A stretch of 64,000 bases of DNA from Cryptomeria japonica (Eukaryota > Streptophyta > Pinopsida > Cupressales > Cupressaceae): positions 365,995,667-366,059,666 of the forward strand of contig NC_081415.1 in the NCBI RefSeq assembly GCF_030272615.1. Reading direction: 5' to 3'. Below are positions 24,111 to 36,732 of the stretch, piece after piece (positions within the stretch are counted from its first letter, which is position 1; each line of letters opens with the position of its first letter). The notes beneath the pieces were generated by a model that had not been told where the DNA came from, ran no database searches, and worked only from the letters and a program-made list of their open reading frames with translations. Position numbers and translations under genes: made by a program.

Positions 24111-24838
24111 ATGTCAATTAGCGCTTTTCAATTTGATCTCCTTGTCAATCTTGGTCAATTTGTCATTGATTTTTGTCAACCAATTTTAATCATTTATCAA
24201 CACTGGTCCTTTGTCAGTCAGAATCATGATCAAATCAACCCTACATCAATTATCTTTTGTCAAGACCTAATTGTTGTCCTTGCATTTCTAATTCATATTC
24301 TAGGGTTTTATGATTTATTCATTTAATCTTGTTTGTCATTTTCCCTCTAGGTTAAAAATTTTATTTATTTATCCTAAGTCTTCTTGTCACAATTAAATAT
24401 TTATTTAATTGGCTAATTAATTCCCCCTCTTTTTGTGAATTAATTAATTAATGAAAAATTATTAATTAATTCACCTAATTTTCTAATTTCATCAATTTCT
24501 AATTTCCTAATTTCCAATTCATCATTTCTAACCTTATTTCTAATTTTCCTAATTCCTAATTTCCACTTCATTTTTCTAAATTCAATTTCCACCTAATCAA
24601 TTCCTCTCTAGTCTCTCCCTATTTTTGTGCTTCGGTGGAAGAATGAATTTCTCATGCGTCATACCATTGGCATAGCAAGATGTCATAAGCTTTTAGTCCT
24701 CTAACCTTTGCATGGGCTGTCATAATTCATGACATAGAAGGTGTCATAACCTTCTTCCTTCAACTCAATTTTGCCATTTTTGAAATCAGTTGCCTAAATA
24801 TCAATTTCATGCTAATCTTGTCCTCTCTCCAATTTGTC

Positions 24839-24846
24839 TATAAATT
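24839..24846 (+). promoter_or_regulatory. TATA box in C 5' LTR
   Basis: CTATAAATTGG lies about 330 bases before the LTR end; the second copy is at 37913-37920. It is the likely transcription start signal. Confidence 0.5.
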
Positions 24847-25174
24847 GGATGAGTTTCTTCAATCAATTAATCACATTTTTTCGAATCGAATCAATCAACC
24901 ATGCTTCTAGTATCCTCGCGCTAGCAAAATCAATCTTGCTTCATGCTTTTGCACTTGTAGGTGAGATCCACACAAATCCGCTATTTGGAGGAGAAAGAAG
25001 GACAATGGAGGTCAATTGGAAGAGACATTGGTGATGGATTTTTATGTATTTTGAATGTCTTGTTTTCAATGCTTCTATTGAGTGTAATTAGGATTTATTT
25101 CATTGCAATTTGGCTTTGTGGTTAGCTAATATCTACTTGCTTTGATGAATTCTCAATTCCTAATCTACATTTTT

Positions 25175-25188
25175 TGGTGAACCTGATT
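25175..25188 (+). other. Element C primer-binding site
   Basis: TGGTGAACCTGATT follows the LTR after five T bases and matches the A site at 10138 at 12 of 14 positions. The tRNA is not identified. Confidence 0.65.
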
Positions 25189-25420
25189 TAGATTTTTTAG
25201 ATTTTTTTTTTTTTTTTAAGATTACTTTTAGATTTTTTTCAGTTAGATTTTCATTTTGTTATTTAGATTTAGTTAGATTTTTAATTTGTTATTTTAATTT
25301 AGATTAGATTTTTGCTTTTTAGATTAAAATTAGATTTTTTAGATTAGATTTTAAATTTTGTTAAGTAGATTAAATATTATTTTTGTTAATTAGATTAATG
25401 TTTTGTTTTTTGTTAGTGTG
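25189..25420 (+). repeat. T-rich low-complexity leader (TTAGATTTT units)
   Basis: TTAGATTTT and TTAGATTA strings repeat irregularly together with a run of 17 T. It is non-coding leader between the C primer site and the conserved leader hairpin. Confidence 0.7.
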
Positions 25421-25717
25421 TTTTGGATTTCTTTTTGGCAACTAATTTGGGGCTTTTGATGTGTGCAGGTTTGGAGGTTGGCATTTTCGTATATTGAAGA
25501 CAAACATTGAAATTACTGACATATTTGTTGTAGGATGCAGTCAAAGATTCATATTCAAAACTATGTGTTTGTGATTTCTAAAGTAGTTGCACATTTAATT
25601 TCTTAAAGGTTAATGAACACCATGTATGCTTTGTCTATTTTTAATTTGATTGCCTGTTTTAACCCTTAGAACTGGGTCTGCCTCCCGATTTGCTTGGCAC
25701 TTCGCATAGGCATTGGT

Positions 25718-25780
25718 GAGAGGGAATGACCCAAAGTGGTGACGAGCTAAAGCCACGCTCTTCCGAACCACTCTAAATAA
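25718..25780 (+). promoter_or_regulatory. Conserved leader hairpin block, element C
   Basis: GAGAGGGAATGACCCAAAGTGGT is followed by ACCACTCTAAATAAC. AGTGGT (25735-25740) can pair with ACCACT (25767-25772). Compared with A, the last stem pair is T-A in place of C-G. Confidence 0.6.
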
Positions 25781-26017
25781 CTATGGATGCAACGAAAGTT
25801 GTAGACAACGAGTGCTGGAATGGTATTGTGATGATTTATTCGCCGGATCAATACCCACCTGAACGGATGCCCTTACTAGAGTCTCTTGTTTTTAGATGCC
25901 AAAATCCTTCTATCTGTTGGCTCAGGCATTGTGATATGCACATGCCGAAGACACCTCTCATGTACTCCTAAGTTAGAGATAGCAAGTTCTTGGGAAGTGA
26001 TGCCCCTTGAACTCGAA

Positions 26018-26072
26018 GCTTGGTATGCCCGAGAAGTGAGTGCACTGTAAGGGGGAGCCAGTGCTACCAAGC
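26018..26072 (+). promoter_or_regulatory. Second leader hairpin, element C
   Basis: GCTTGGTA (26018-26025) and TACCAAGC (26065-26072) are perfect 8-base inverted repeats. The loop contains GAGAAGTGAGTGC and GGGGGAGCCAGTG, both found in B's matching loop (39893-39945). Confidence 0.55.
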
Positions 26073-27141
26073 ATCTAGCTATCTGGCTGAGTGTTGTATT
26101 TTATGGTTAGAGGATTCAATAGATATTTCCCTTTCTAGCCATAGGATTTGTTGTGAATGAGCATGATTGTCTTGGGTCTAAGTCCCAACATCTTGTCTTT
26201 TGTGATTGTCAAAAGTTGAATTATACAATTGTCACAAAACATCATTTGTCAAACAAGTCCAAACATTGTCCAAACAAGGTTTTAAAAAGAGAACATTCAT
26301 CCAACAAAGTTCAAAACATGGCTTTCAAACACATTGGAAAACTTTGTCTCAACATTCATGTCACTTTAGGCTAGGTTTTGCATAGTCCAACTTAGATCCT
26401 AGGGCATATTGTCATCTCCCTTCATTTTAGTCCTTTTCATTGCAAGTGTCCTCATTTTGCATTTAGGTTCAAAATCATTTCCCTAAGTTTGCATTTCATT
26501 GTCATATCCAAGATAGATTTCCATTTAGGTGACATTCGTGCATTATCCTTGTCATGCTAAAATTAGGTCTTGCATAGGTTGCATTTCGCATATTGCAAGT
26601 CATTGGTCTTCGCATATCCTTATCATTGTATTGTCATCTTGTCTTGGCTTCATCTTGTCATATCATATCCTTAGATCATTTTCATGTCATATCCTAAGTC
26701 ATTGTCATAATCATTGCCTTCTTGCATTTAGTCTCAAAAATTTGGTTTGACAAACTTAAAAAAAATCAAAACTTTGGATGATACCCTAAGTTGTTGTTAA
26801 GAAGTCTTGACCTTGTCTAAAACTTGTCCTTTTATTAATATCATTTTTGTCAAACCTAGCTTAGCATCCAAGCATATAGGTGAGACATTGTCAATTTTTC
26901 CTATTGTCATTTGGTCCGTTGTCCTTTAAGGTCTTGGCTTCATTTCAACTTCCTAAGGTTGAGTCTTTAGGTTTGCATTCCAAAAAGTTTGTCAAAAATC
27001 TTGAAAAAACAACAAAAACATAGGTTGCATTCTTGCCATAGATTGCATTTTCATTTATTTAGGTTGCATTTAGTTGCATATCATACACCATCCTTTTAAA
27101 ATAAAAAAAATCCCAAAAAAATATTGCATTTGCATAGTGAC

Positions 27142-30100
27142 ATGCCTGTTGAAACAAGGTCAAAATCTAAAGAAAATGGGCGAATCAACATATCAACCCA
27201 TTGACAACATATCAAACTCACAGTTTCAACCTAGTCAATCAATACAAATGGAAGGTTAGTCAAACACATCATTACCACCATATGGAATGGTTCAACTTGG
27301 ACCACCTCCATTATATGAGCCAGTGTTTGTACCCATGAAACCGGGATATGGGAGTGTTCCACCAACACCAAGGGAAAATGCACCTTTCGACTGGAATCAA
27401 CCGAACCTGCAACATGAAATTCAAACATTACATGAGGAACAAACTCTTTCACAAGGATTTGGTTTAGATCAAGGCATTCAACAAGAAATAAATCCAAATG
27501 TTTTACCAGATTCTTCATCAGATTCTGATGCTTTCGATGATATTGATATGTTCCTTAAAGATCTGAAGTTGACAAAAAAGATGGATAAATTCTTGAACAA
27601 GGTCTTTAAGATGTTTCCTCAAAAATATCTCGATATGATGAGTAATGTGGCCTCCTCAAATGCGCAAATTAATGTGCAAAAAAAAAAAGGTGGTGAGTTG
27701 TTAAGTTTCTCTCCACATCCAAACAAAGAAAATGTGCAACAAGAAACTCAACACACCTTGATGAATAAACGTGCTTCAAAAACGTTGACAGTGACTATTC
27801 CACAAAAGTCACCATTTGAAACAATAAACAATCTATTATTTAATACAACACCTTTAACACAAGATCAAATGATGGCCACACAAATGTTGACAGCTATCCC
27901 TCAACAAGAAATGATTCCTCGAATAATTACAAGTGGATCAAAATCTAAGATGCAAGAAAGCTTTACGACTGGAATGCCCGATCTTACAAATGTTCAAAAC
28001 AATCCTACAATGCAACAAAGTTTATATGTCCCATCAAGTTCAATATGTTTGGAAAATACTCAAGTACCCGTTATGCAAAATATTGTGACAGATCCTTCGA
28101 TAGTGGCAACACAAAGAGCCACAAATAGTGGTGTGCACTGACAACAAATGTTGCAACAATTAAGGAATGCACAAAAGGCACAATTGAATGTGCAAACAAG
28201 CAATGCACAACAACAACAATATCACATTCAACAACACGTTGCAGTGGCTTCTGCACCATTACAAGTTAATTCAAACTTGCAACCACCACAATGGATTGGA
28301 CAAGCAACAGAACAAGTCAATGCAAGTGCCATCCCCCATCTCAAGGAGAAACAACAGAAACCTCCCAAACAAAGTTTTTTGCAAATGATGGGATTTACAT
28401 CAGGACAACAACAGTTGACACAAAGTCAACAAATTCTGATTCATCAGCATCAACAACAACATGTGCCTCAATATGGGCCAGGAAAAACAAGTTATCATAC
28501 ATCATAACCACAATTGATGTCCATGCAATATCAACAACACCCTCAACTGCAATATCAACCTATACTACAAATGATGATCCCACCACAAAAAGCACAACAA
28601 AAGGGTCAAGGTCAAGGCATGGCACAACCACAACAACAAGAGCTGTATCAAGAACTTTATATGCCAGAGACACCAAAGACAACAATTTTTGAGCATCAAC
28701 AGCCAATGGACAGCAGGATGTATCGACAAAGAGTACACCCAAGAGTGAATGATGAACTTCCAAAATCTTCGATACCTAACACATTTGCACAACAGCTTGA
28801 GAAGTTGCAACGAAAAGTCGATGCATTGGAAACCAAAGGGACAAAGAAATTGTACATAGATCAAGATTTATGTCCTAATCCATTTGAAAAGAGCTTGTAC
28901 ATGCCTCCCTTCCCTAAGCATTTTGAGGCACCTAATTTTGAGAAATATAAAGGGAACGGCAATCCAAAAGACCATATTCGAGCATTTTTCGCAACATGTA
29001 CTGAAGTGAGTTATGAGGAAACATATTTGATGCGCTTATTCGCCCAAAGTCTCACAGGACAAGCCATGGATTCGTATTCGCATTTGCTAGGGAACATAAA
29101 GACATGGTCAGAATTGGCTCAAAATTTTATATCCCACTTCACATTCAACATTGACAGTGAAGTGACCATGTCAGATTTATGCAACACCAAGCAAAAGCAA
29201 GGTGAACCATTAGTGACTTTCTTACAAAGATGGCGAAGCTTGTAATGTCATTCTTCCCTAGATATACCTGAAGAACAACAAGTGAACTTATTTATTCAAA
29301 AATTGGTCCCAGAAATGATGTATGAACTCAAATTGAAAAGTCCCAGTACCATTGAGAAACTCATTAAGAAAGGGATGAACATTGAAACTGCTCTTGTAGC
29401 TAAGGGACTCATTAAACTCAACAAAGATAGTGATAACACAAACAATTCTGGGGAGAAAAATAGATTTTGGTACAAAAACAAGAATGTCACTAATGATGGA
29501 GTTGTCGATGCAAGAGCGGTGAATGAAAATCAACCCACGTTCACAATAAAGAAATTGAGTGCTCCTAATATGTTGGCTATGGAACAAAATCAAACACCAG
29601 CAAGCAATGTTACTCAACAACCACAATACCAACAATATACTCAACAATATAATCAACAACAAGGTTAGCAACAAAACCAGCAACGAAAACCTTTCCGATC
29701 AAGGGATGGGCCTCCTCGACAGTTTACGCCATTGGAAGAGCCTATTGAGTCGATAATGAAACAATTAATACAAGCAAATTTTATCAAGTTACCAGATATC
29801 AAGGAAGAACCATTGGTAAAGCTACATTGGTGGAGTGATAATGCATATTGTGAATACCATCGGTCAAAAGGACATAAAACCGCATCATGTTTTCAATTGA
29901 AACATATGATTCAAGACTTGTTAGATTAAGGAGTAATTGAGGTAGACCCGCCCAACGCGACCTCTAACACTGATCATACAATTTTCAAAACTCCTTTGCT
30001 TGATCATGACAAGGGTAAAGCATCTTCTTCAAACTATACCCAAACAACGAATCTTAATTATGCAAATAATGGTTATAACAATGTCATCAATTGTTTTCGA

Positions 30101-30232
30101 GCATCAAATGAGTATGTTTCCACCATAAGATTAAAGGGACAAGATCTTTCTTGCGCAGTCACCACTAGTCGATCCAAAATAGTCCTAAAAGGAGCTCCTG
30201 CAATTCCTCCCAAATCAACTCCTACGAGTTAG
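27142..30232 (+). pseudogene. Element C gag
   Basis: The ATG at 27142 gives METRSK-like MPVETRSKSKEN; a frameshift then leads to the main frame (alternative ATG at 27176). From 27287 one frame runs to 30232 with single stops at 27257, 28139, 28505, 29243, 29666, 29927 and 30230. The first half is Gln-rich and disordered. The capsid-like core starts at about 28870 (FEKSLYMPPFPKHFEAPNF, HIRAFF, FLQRWRSL) and runs to about 29430. CEYHRSKGHKTASC (29848-29889) is a CX2HX4HX4C knuckle. Role: particle formation and RNA packaging. Confidence 0.9.
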
Positions 30233-30790
30233 TATAATCTCCTAGATCATCTGGGGAAGACACCGGCACAAATATCAATTCTTGAGTTGTTGAAAATGTC
30301 CCCTATGCATTGTGCAATCCTAGATAAAGCTTTAACTGAGTCCACTGTCCCGACAGACATTGATGTTGACTAGTTTCAAGCCCAAATTGGACATCTAGTT
30401 GTTTCCCAACACGTCGCCTTTTCTGATAATGATATTTCTCCTGTTAAGCTCCCTCATAATTATCCTTTACATCTTGAAGTCTTTGTCCATAATTGCAAGA
30501 TCCGACGAGTCTTGATAGATGGCGGAGCAGGTCTTAACATCTATACCTTGAGAGTGGTCATTGGTCCTGGTTATACAGAAAATGACATTGATTCTTCCAG
30601 AAGAATAACAATCAAAGCATATGATGATGTTGAGCATCCATATAAAGGGGTAATTTCATTGCCTATTAGAGTTGGTCCAGTGACAAAGAACACTTTCCTG
30701 TAGGTCCTAGACCTTGATCTCCCTTACAATATGATTCTTGGCCGTCCGTGGATCCATGCAATGAAAGCAATTCCATCTACTTATCATCAG
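30233..30790 (+). pseudogene. Element C protease
   Basis: RRVLIDGGAGLNIYTL at about 30503-30550 is the active site, with DGG in place of DTG. ITIKAYDDVEHPYKGV and VGPVTKNTF follow, and [11 protein letters not shown] (30731-30763) is the second structural motif. Stops at 30371 and 30701 replace Gln residues that A or B keep (FQVLD/CQVLD for the second). Confidence 0.88.
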
Positions 30791-31146
30791 TGTTTAAAAT
30801 ATCCTTACAATGGGACTGAGATAACAATTCCAGGAGATTGTAATCCATTTCAATTTTGTGCTAATTTAAAGGATTCCCCGAAGCAACAAGTCCCACTCAA
30901 TAGAGAGGCCCACTCACATAATTATGTGGATCCTAATGAATTGTTAGATGCTGTCAAAGGAAAATTGAAGATACAGGACCAAGGATGCAGAGAGTATTTA
31001 ATGGCTCAAACATTCCTCATTGGGAATTTACCAATATCTCCAAAATCCCATGGCAAACCACATTTGTTGCAAAAGGAACCTAAGATAGTCATTCAATATC
31101 AGCCCCCACTACATTTACAAAATGGGGTGAACTTAACAAAGAAACT

Positions 31147-31362
31147 TTGGATGATGATGTAATAGATTGGCTTTATAAGGATCCAACTGATACACCACCT
31201 GTCAAGTTGCCAGTGGAGCGGTATGGAAAAGGGTTTACTATACTGCAGAAAAAGGGATATGATGGCTGCAGTGGTTTGGGCCCTGATAAGAAAGGAAGAC
31301 TAGAACCTATTATACCTAAGATCCAACCTCCAACTTTAGGGTTAGGTTTTGTACCATTGTGA
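31147..31362 (+). pseudogene. Element C G-patch domain
   Basis: The frame reads ERYGKGFTILQKKGYDGCSG, then LGPDKKGRLEPI and TLGLGFVPL. This follows the G-patch consensus (a helix, then G(W/Y)..G.GLG....G...PI, then GLG(Y/F)). It sits between protease and RT. Known G-patch domains bind RNA or activate helicases; in betaretroviruses one follows the protease and binds nucleic acid. A function in this element is inferred. Confidence 0.85.
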
Positions 31363-31383
31363 ATTGGACCCTCGTCTACCAAA

Positions 31384-32055
31384 GTGACCATGTGTGGAAA
31401 GGGGTGTGACTCTGATGATGAAACAACACCTGAGGATACCCAACCTAAAACTAATTCCAATGAATGGGAGTGGAGTTCTTTTTCTTCTAGCTCCTATGCC
31501 CTTGAAAATGTTTTCCTTGACCCTGATGATTTGCCCATGGAAGACAAACATGAAATAACTCTCCCTCCAAAAACGTGTCCTAATGCTTGGATAGAGTCAT
31601 TCTGGGACCCAAGTTCTAAATCAGATATGAGCAGTTCAGACAATGATACTACAGACATACTTATCCTTACCATCTCAGCCCTAACACTCCTTGAAATTGA
31701 TGATGATCTACCCGTTGTCTATCCACAGCTTCTCCAACATGACCAACAAGAACCACTCAAATTAGATTGTTTTCAAAATGATGAAGTAATTGCAGAATTC
31801 CTTGGACTACGAGAAGGCATACCACGAGGTGATCATAAGGCAGGGTTTGCTATTGATTTAGATTCCACAACATATTTCGGGGAGTCAACTCCATCTTCTA
31901 GTCATAAAAATGAAAAAGAAATAGAAAAAGTAAAAAATCAAAAGAATGGGTCTTTGAGTGACCATGAAAAAGTAAAAATACAAGATGTACCTGTGGGTGA
32001 AAACCTCTCTGGGGCGCCCAAAGGTGGAATATTGGACATACCCTCATCAAGTTAG
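31384..32055 (+). pseudogene. Element C acidic spacer with conserved NDE-IAEFLG module
   Basis: A 223-codon open stretch between G-patch and RT. It is rich in Asp, Glu, Ser and Pro. A block at 31765-31884 reads CFQNDEVIAEFLGLREG, then DHKAGFAIDLD and TYFGES. A has the same block at about 52138-52256, so it is under constraint or was recently shared. No family is recognised. The TAG at 32053 replaces Gln (QDKS in B). Confidence 0.7.
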
Positions 32056-32067
32056 GATAAATCAACA

Positions 32068-33400
32068 TTGCTTGTGGAAATGACCAAAGAGATAAATTTG
32101 GGTACCCCTGACAACCCTAAGGTCATTCATTTCGCTGCTTCTCTATCAAAACAAGAAAAGATAGATTTTGTCAATTTCTTTCTTGAAAAGAAGATTGGTT
32201 TTGCATGGTCTTATGCAGATATGCCCAACCTTGATCCAAAATTAGTCCTTCATCACTTGCCATTAAAATTAGATGCCAAGCCCGTCAAACAAAAACTCAG
32301 AAAGATGCATCCCCAGGTGGCTCTCTTAGTAAAAATAGAACTCAAAAAATTATTAGATGTGGGCTTTATCAGACCAATTGATTATGCAGATTGGATTTCA
32401 AATTTGGTACCAGTTAGTAAAGTAACGGGGGGCATTAGGATTTGTATGGATTTTAGGGATCTTAATAAAGCATGCCCTAAAGATGATTTTCCACTGCCGA
32501 ATATAGACATCATAGTTGACATGACTGCCGCATATGAGATGCTATCATTGATGGATGGTTTTTCCAGATATAATCAAATTCGCATTGCTCCTGAAGATCA
32601 ACATAAGATTGCATTCACATGTGCTTGGGGTACCTACTACTGGAATGTGATGCCTTTTGGTCTTAAAAATGCTGGCGCAACATATCAAAGAGCTATGATG
32701 ACAATTTTCCATGATTTTATGCATACTTTGATGGAAGACTATGTTGATGACCTATTATGCAAATCTGTCACAAGAGATAGTCATCTAGCCATCCTTGGCC
32801 CAATCTTTGATCGAATGGAAACCTACAAGCTCAGACTCAACCCAAAGAAATGTGTCTTTGGTGTCACAGCTGACAAATTATTAGGGTACATTGTTTCTCA
32901 CAGAGGCATCGAAGTAGACCCCGAAAAAGTTAAAGCAATAATGGATATGCCTCCTCCTTCCAATCTCCATCAACTAAGAAGTCTGTAAGGGAAGTTACAG
33001 TCAATCGGCCGATTTATAGCTCAATTGGCAGACAAATGTCATCCCTTCCAGCATTTATTGCATAAAGGTGTCACTTTTAAATGGATTGAGCAATGTCAAT
33101 CAGCATTTCAAACTCTCAAGGATTATTTGTTGTCGCCACCTATTCTAATGCCTCCTATAGAAGGGAAGCCATTCATATTGTATATCTCTGCAACTAAAAT
33201 GACATTGGGAGTTCTCTTAGTCCAATGGGATGAGAAAGGCAAAGAGCAGGCTATTTATTATATCAGTTGGACACTAGTAGGCTATGAGCTAAATTATTCA
33301 ACTATTGAACAAGCATGTTTAGCAGTGGTATTTACAACATAGAAGCTTTGACACTATATGTTAAATCATTAGACATTGCTAGTTGCAAAAATTGATCCCT
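32068..33400 (+). pseudogene. Element C reverse transcriptase and first RNase H
   Basis: RT spans about 32180-32800: KQKLRKMHPQVALLVK, GFIRPIDYADWISNLVPV, ICMDFRDLNKACPKDDFPLP, YYWNVMPFGLKNAGATYQRA and the active site YVDD at 32740-32751. The thumb and connection (FGVTADKLLGYIVSHRGIEV) follow. The first RNase H begins near 33060 (KGVTFKWIEQCQSAFQTLK, PILYISATKMTLG..) and breaks down near 33340-33372 with TAG, TGA and TAG. The TAA at 32986 replaces Gln of RSLQGKL. Role: copying the RNA to DNA and degrading the RNA strand. Confidence 0.93.
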
Positions 33401-33990
33401 TGAAATACTTGCTTAGCAGGGCAGCTTTGACAGGTCGCCTAGCAAAGTGGGTTATGATCCTAAGTGAGTTTGATATTGAGTACATTGAGAGAAAGGCAAT
33501 AAAAGGACAAATCATAGTGGATCAACTTGTAGAGGCACCTATTCATGATGATCATCCAATGTTGACAGATTTTCCAGATGAATCAGTCTTTGTTGTCACA
33601 TCTTCTAATGAATGGAAATTATATTTTGATGGATCCCATACCAAATTCGGGTCCAGAGCAGGCATATTGTTTGTCACCCCTCAAGGTGATGCTATTCCCA
33701 AATCCTACAGAATAACTTTCCATTGCACCAGTAATATTGCAGAATACGAAGCTTTGGTCACAAGACTCCGAGTAGCAATCCACTGGAACATTAAACATTT
33801 GGAAGTCTATGGAGATTCCCAATTAGTCATCCGTCAATTGAATGATGACTATGAAACGAAGGATGAAAATCTTCTTCCCTACAAGCATATGGTGGATTTC
33901 TTCAAGACAAAATTTACTGATATCCATTTCAGTCAAGTTCCAAGAATACAAAACAAGTCAGTAGATGCTATGGCAACTATTGCTTCCATG
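33376..33990 (+). pseudogene. Element C second, archaeal-type RNase H
   Basis: After the RNase H tether (LAKWVMILSEFDIEYIERKA, DQLVEAP) the frame reads WKLYFDGSHTKFGSRAGILF, NIAEYEALVTRL and LEVYGDSQLVIRQL, which carry the Asp, Glu and Asp of the active site, and then a late Asp in SVDAMATIA. This second RNase H after the usual one marks the Tat lineage of Ty3/gypsy. The catalytic residues are intact in C, in contrast to A and B. Confidence 0.9.
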
Positions 33991-35367
33991 TTAAATATGC
34001 CCCACAATATGGACAGATGCGAATTTTTGGTCAAACAATTGCTTGTCCCTTCTTTTGAGATTTTGACAGCAGATGTGATGTGTGTTCTTGTTGGTCCTAA
34101 TTCCCTGTGGTACAATGACATCTATCAGTATTTGAAATCCCAAGCCTTACCACCTAACCTTTCCCCTAACCAACGCCGAGCCTTCATATGCCAAACTGTC
34201 AAATATGTCATCATCGCAGACACCCTTTATCATCATTCTTTTGACCACACCCTCCTCAGATGTTTGGATTCTGACGAGGCACAAACGGCTTTACACGAGG
34301 TTCATGATGGTATATGTGGAGGCCATTTCAATGGTCTGAGTCTAGCTAAAAAGTTGGTTCGTGCTGGATATTATTGGCCCACTATGGAAAAGGATGCTCA
34401 TGATTTTGTCAAGAAATGCTACAAATGTCAAATACATGGAAATTACATTCATGTGCCAGCCCAAGAAATTCACTCTGTCATATCTCCATGGCCCTTTTCT
34501 CAATGGGGATTGGATCTTATTGGTAAGATTCACCTAACATCGGCAAACAGACACAAATTCATCATCACGACCACATAATACTTTACAAAATGGATCGAGG
34601 CTATCCCCATGACCTATATCACTGGTGTTCAAATTTCAAAGTTTCTACTGAATTATATCATATGCAGATATGGGGTTCCCCTTACAATTGTCACAGATAA
34701 TGGCTATCCATTTAAAAATAAAGATGTCAAGGAACTCTATGAAAAGTTTCACATCCAACACTGTTTCTCTAGTCCTTACTATCCACAAAGTACTGGTCAA
34801 GCCGAAGCATCAAATAAAACCATCATTAAGATCCTGAAAAAGGTTGTCAATGGTGCTGGTCGAGATTGGCATGTACAGTTGAATCCAGCACTATGGGCTT
34901 ATCGCACTTCCATCCGCACACCTACTGACGCAACACCTTATTCCTTGGTGTATGGTGGGGAAGCCATTTTACCCTTGGAAGTGGAAATTCCCTCTTTGCG
35001 TGTTTCCCTGCAACATTTGATTGATGATGAGACACACAGAGTCTCTCGGTTGCATCAACTTGAGATGTCAGATGAGAAACGTCAGACAGCGCTGACACAT
35101 TTGCAAGCATATCAAAACCGTCTCCGTCGCTCTTATAATAAGAAGGTCAAAGGGCGACACTTCAAAGTGGGAGATTTGGTCCTGAAGGCAAACCCAAAGA
35201 ATACACAATCTACTGACATCATCAAAGGAAAGTTTGAGCCTAATTGGGTTGGACCTTTCATAGTTAATGTAGCTTATGGCTCGGGGGCATATCAACTTGC
35301 AACCCCAGACGGTGAACCTCTGTCTGATTCTGTAAATAGTATGCACCTTCGAAAGTACTGGACATAG
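33991..35367 (+). pseudogene. Element C integrase
   Basis: The zinc-binding part is HEVHDGICGGHFNG, then KKCYKCQIHG (34300-34440). The catalytic residues are D in WGLDLIGKIH, D in VTDNGYPFKN and E in GQAEASNK. A TAA at 34576 interrupts between the first two (B has Glu and A has Lys there). The C-terminal GPY/F motif reads FEPNWVGPFIV. The frame ends RKYWT-stop at 35367. There is no chromodomain. Role: insertion of the cDNA. Confidence 0.92.
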
Positions 35368-35394
35368 TTTTCTGTACCTAGTTCTTCAAATATG

Positions 35395-36732
35395 ATCCTA
35401 AAAAAATACAAAAAAGTAAAAAAAGCTCAAAAAAAAAAAAAAAAAAATCAAAAAGCTCAAAAAATACAAAAAAAATCAAAAAGTGAAAGAAAAAAACAAA
35501 TATTAAAAAAAATTGAAAAATGTCTTGAAATAATCCAAAAACATCGAAAAATGTCCTGAAATAATTAAAAAACATTCATAAAATGTCCTGAACAAATCCC
35601 TAAAAATCAAATAATGTCCTGAAAAAAATCCCTAAAAAGTCAAATAAAGTCCTAAAAAACGAAAAAAAAAATTGTAAAAAACTCAAAATTCCTACAAAGT
35701 GAAAAACATCAAAATCCAAAAACAATTTCCTTGGCATTTTGCATTTTGTCAATAAATGGTCCCCTTTGTGCATAGACAGATCGTTGAGCATACATCCAAC
35801 GACAATCAATCAAACATTGTGCTTCAATGAAATCACGCAATAACAGATGAACTGTTCGACCAAGCACGCATTCAACCTGATCATAGTTGTCACATCAATC
35901 AAAATAGCATCAACATTACCATTGGTCCTTGTCAATATTATCATGGGTCTTATATAGGGTGTGGTATACTCGAAACCAGACTGTGTCCTGTCTTAGACGG
36001 GGTACCGCATTCCCTGAAACCAGACAACATGATCATTCTTGTTTTTCACTTTTGACAATGACAATCAGACTGTTTGTTTGACTTGGTTGAATTTGTGCAT
36101 CTTATCTTTTTACTGATTTATCTTTGGCTTTGATCATGTTCCTATGTTTCTCGATGATGTCACTGAGTGATTTAGAGTGACCAAGATGGTTCATGGACCC
36201 TTTCCTTTTTTGTTGTGTTTGTTGTTTGTGGAATGTTTGTCACAAACTGGGGCAACTATATCATTGGGTGTCTGTGATAAGTACATTCGCTTTGTGAATG
36301 CCGCACATACCTCGACCCTTGATGTATTCACCCTAGGATGCTTCACTCATTCCTTGTGTGCGATGTGTCTGTCTTTTGCAAAAGGGGTTGCGTTCCAACT
36401 CTGGCCTTCAATGCCACGATGCTCTGCATCCACTTTGTTACAATAAATAAAGGTTCTCACCTAATTATGTGCATTTGTGAAAGCAAGTTTTCCTTCATCT
36501 CTAACTGTCCTCTGTCTAATTTCTTCTTACTAACATTTCTTCCGTCAGTCTTGGCAGTCCGTTTGAACCTATCGTCTTCTGTCATTCTTATCGATCACTT
36601 GGCCTCTTTTCTGGATTTTTCCGGCCAATTCCTCGAGGGGGCATGCATATGTCATTGTTATTGTCTGGGGCATTTTCATTATTGTTCTTTGAAATAACGC
36701 TCAGAATCGCATTGTCTCAAAGAGGGGCAAAA
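35395..36732 (+). other. Element C 3' region with A-rich tract, motif and small open frame
   Basis: 35395-35720 is an A-rich tract with repeated GTCCTGAAA units; A and B have similar tracts after pol. Two GAAACCAGAC motifs flank a GTCTTAGACGG string near 35970-36025. An open frame at 36177-36446 shares GVCDK....NA.HT.T with A's frame at 57250-57609. GAGGGGGCAT is at 36635, and the polypurine tract AAAGAGGGGCAAAA at 36719-36732 abuts the 3' LTR. Confidence 0.7.
36719..36732 (+). other. Element C polypurine tract
   Basis: AAAGAGGGGCAAAA stands directly before the TG of the 3' LTR. B has AAAGAGGGGTAAAA in the same place. Role in the family: primer for plus-strand DNA synthesis. Confidence 0.85.

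Larger units (their letters stand above)
23686..25169 (+). repeat. Element C 5' LTR
   Basis: It starts TGTAGACATCTAAAAATGG and ends TAATCTACA; it matches 36733-38233. Length differences are a 16-base duplication and a 4-base gain in the right LTR and 3 extra bases in the left. It holds a 47-base tandem repeat (23930-24110) and a TATAAATT box at 24839-24846. Confidence 0.95.

Noticed and set aside
23913-24326. 137-codon Ser/Arg-rich open frame
   Set aside because: It is made by the 47-base tandem repeat in C's LTR.
27231-27518. Minus-strand open frame opposite C gag
   Set aside because: Shadow of the gag frame; no family motif.
35378-35809. Minus-strand Phe-rich open frames
   Set aside because: They are the reverse of an A-rich tract in C's 3' region and have no motif.
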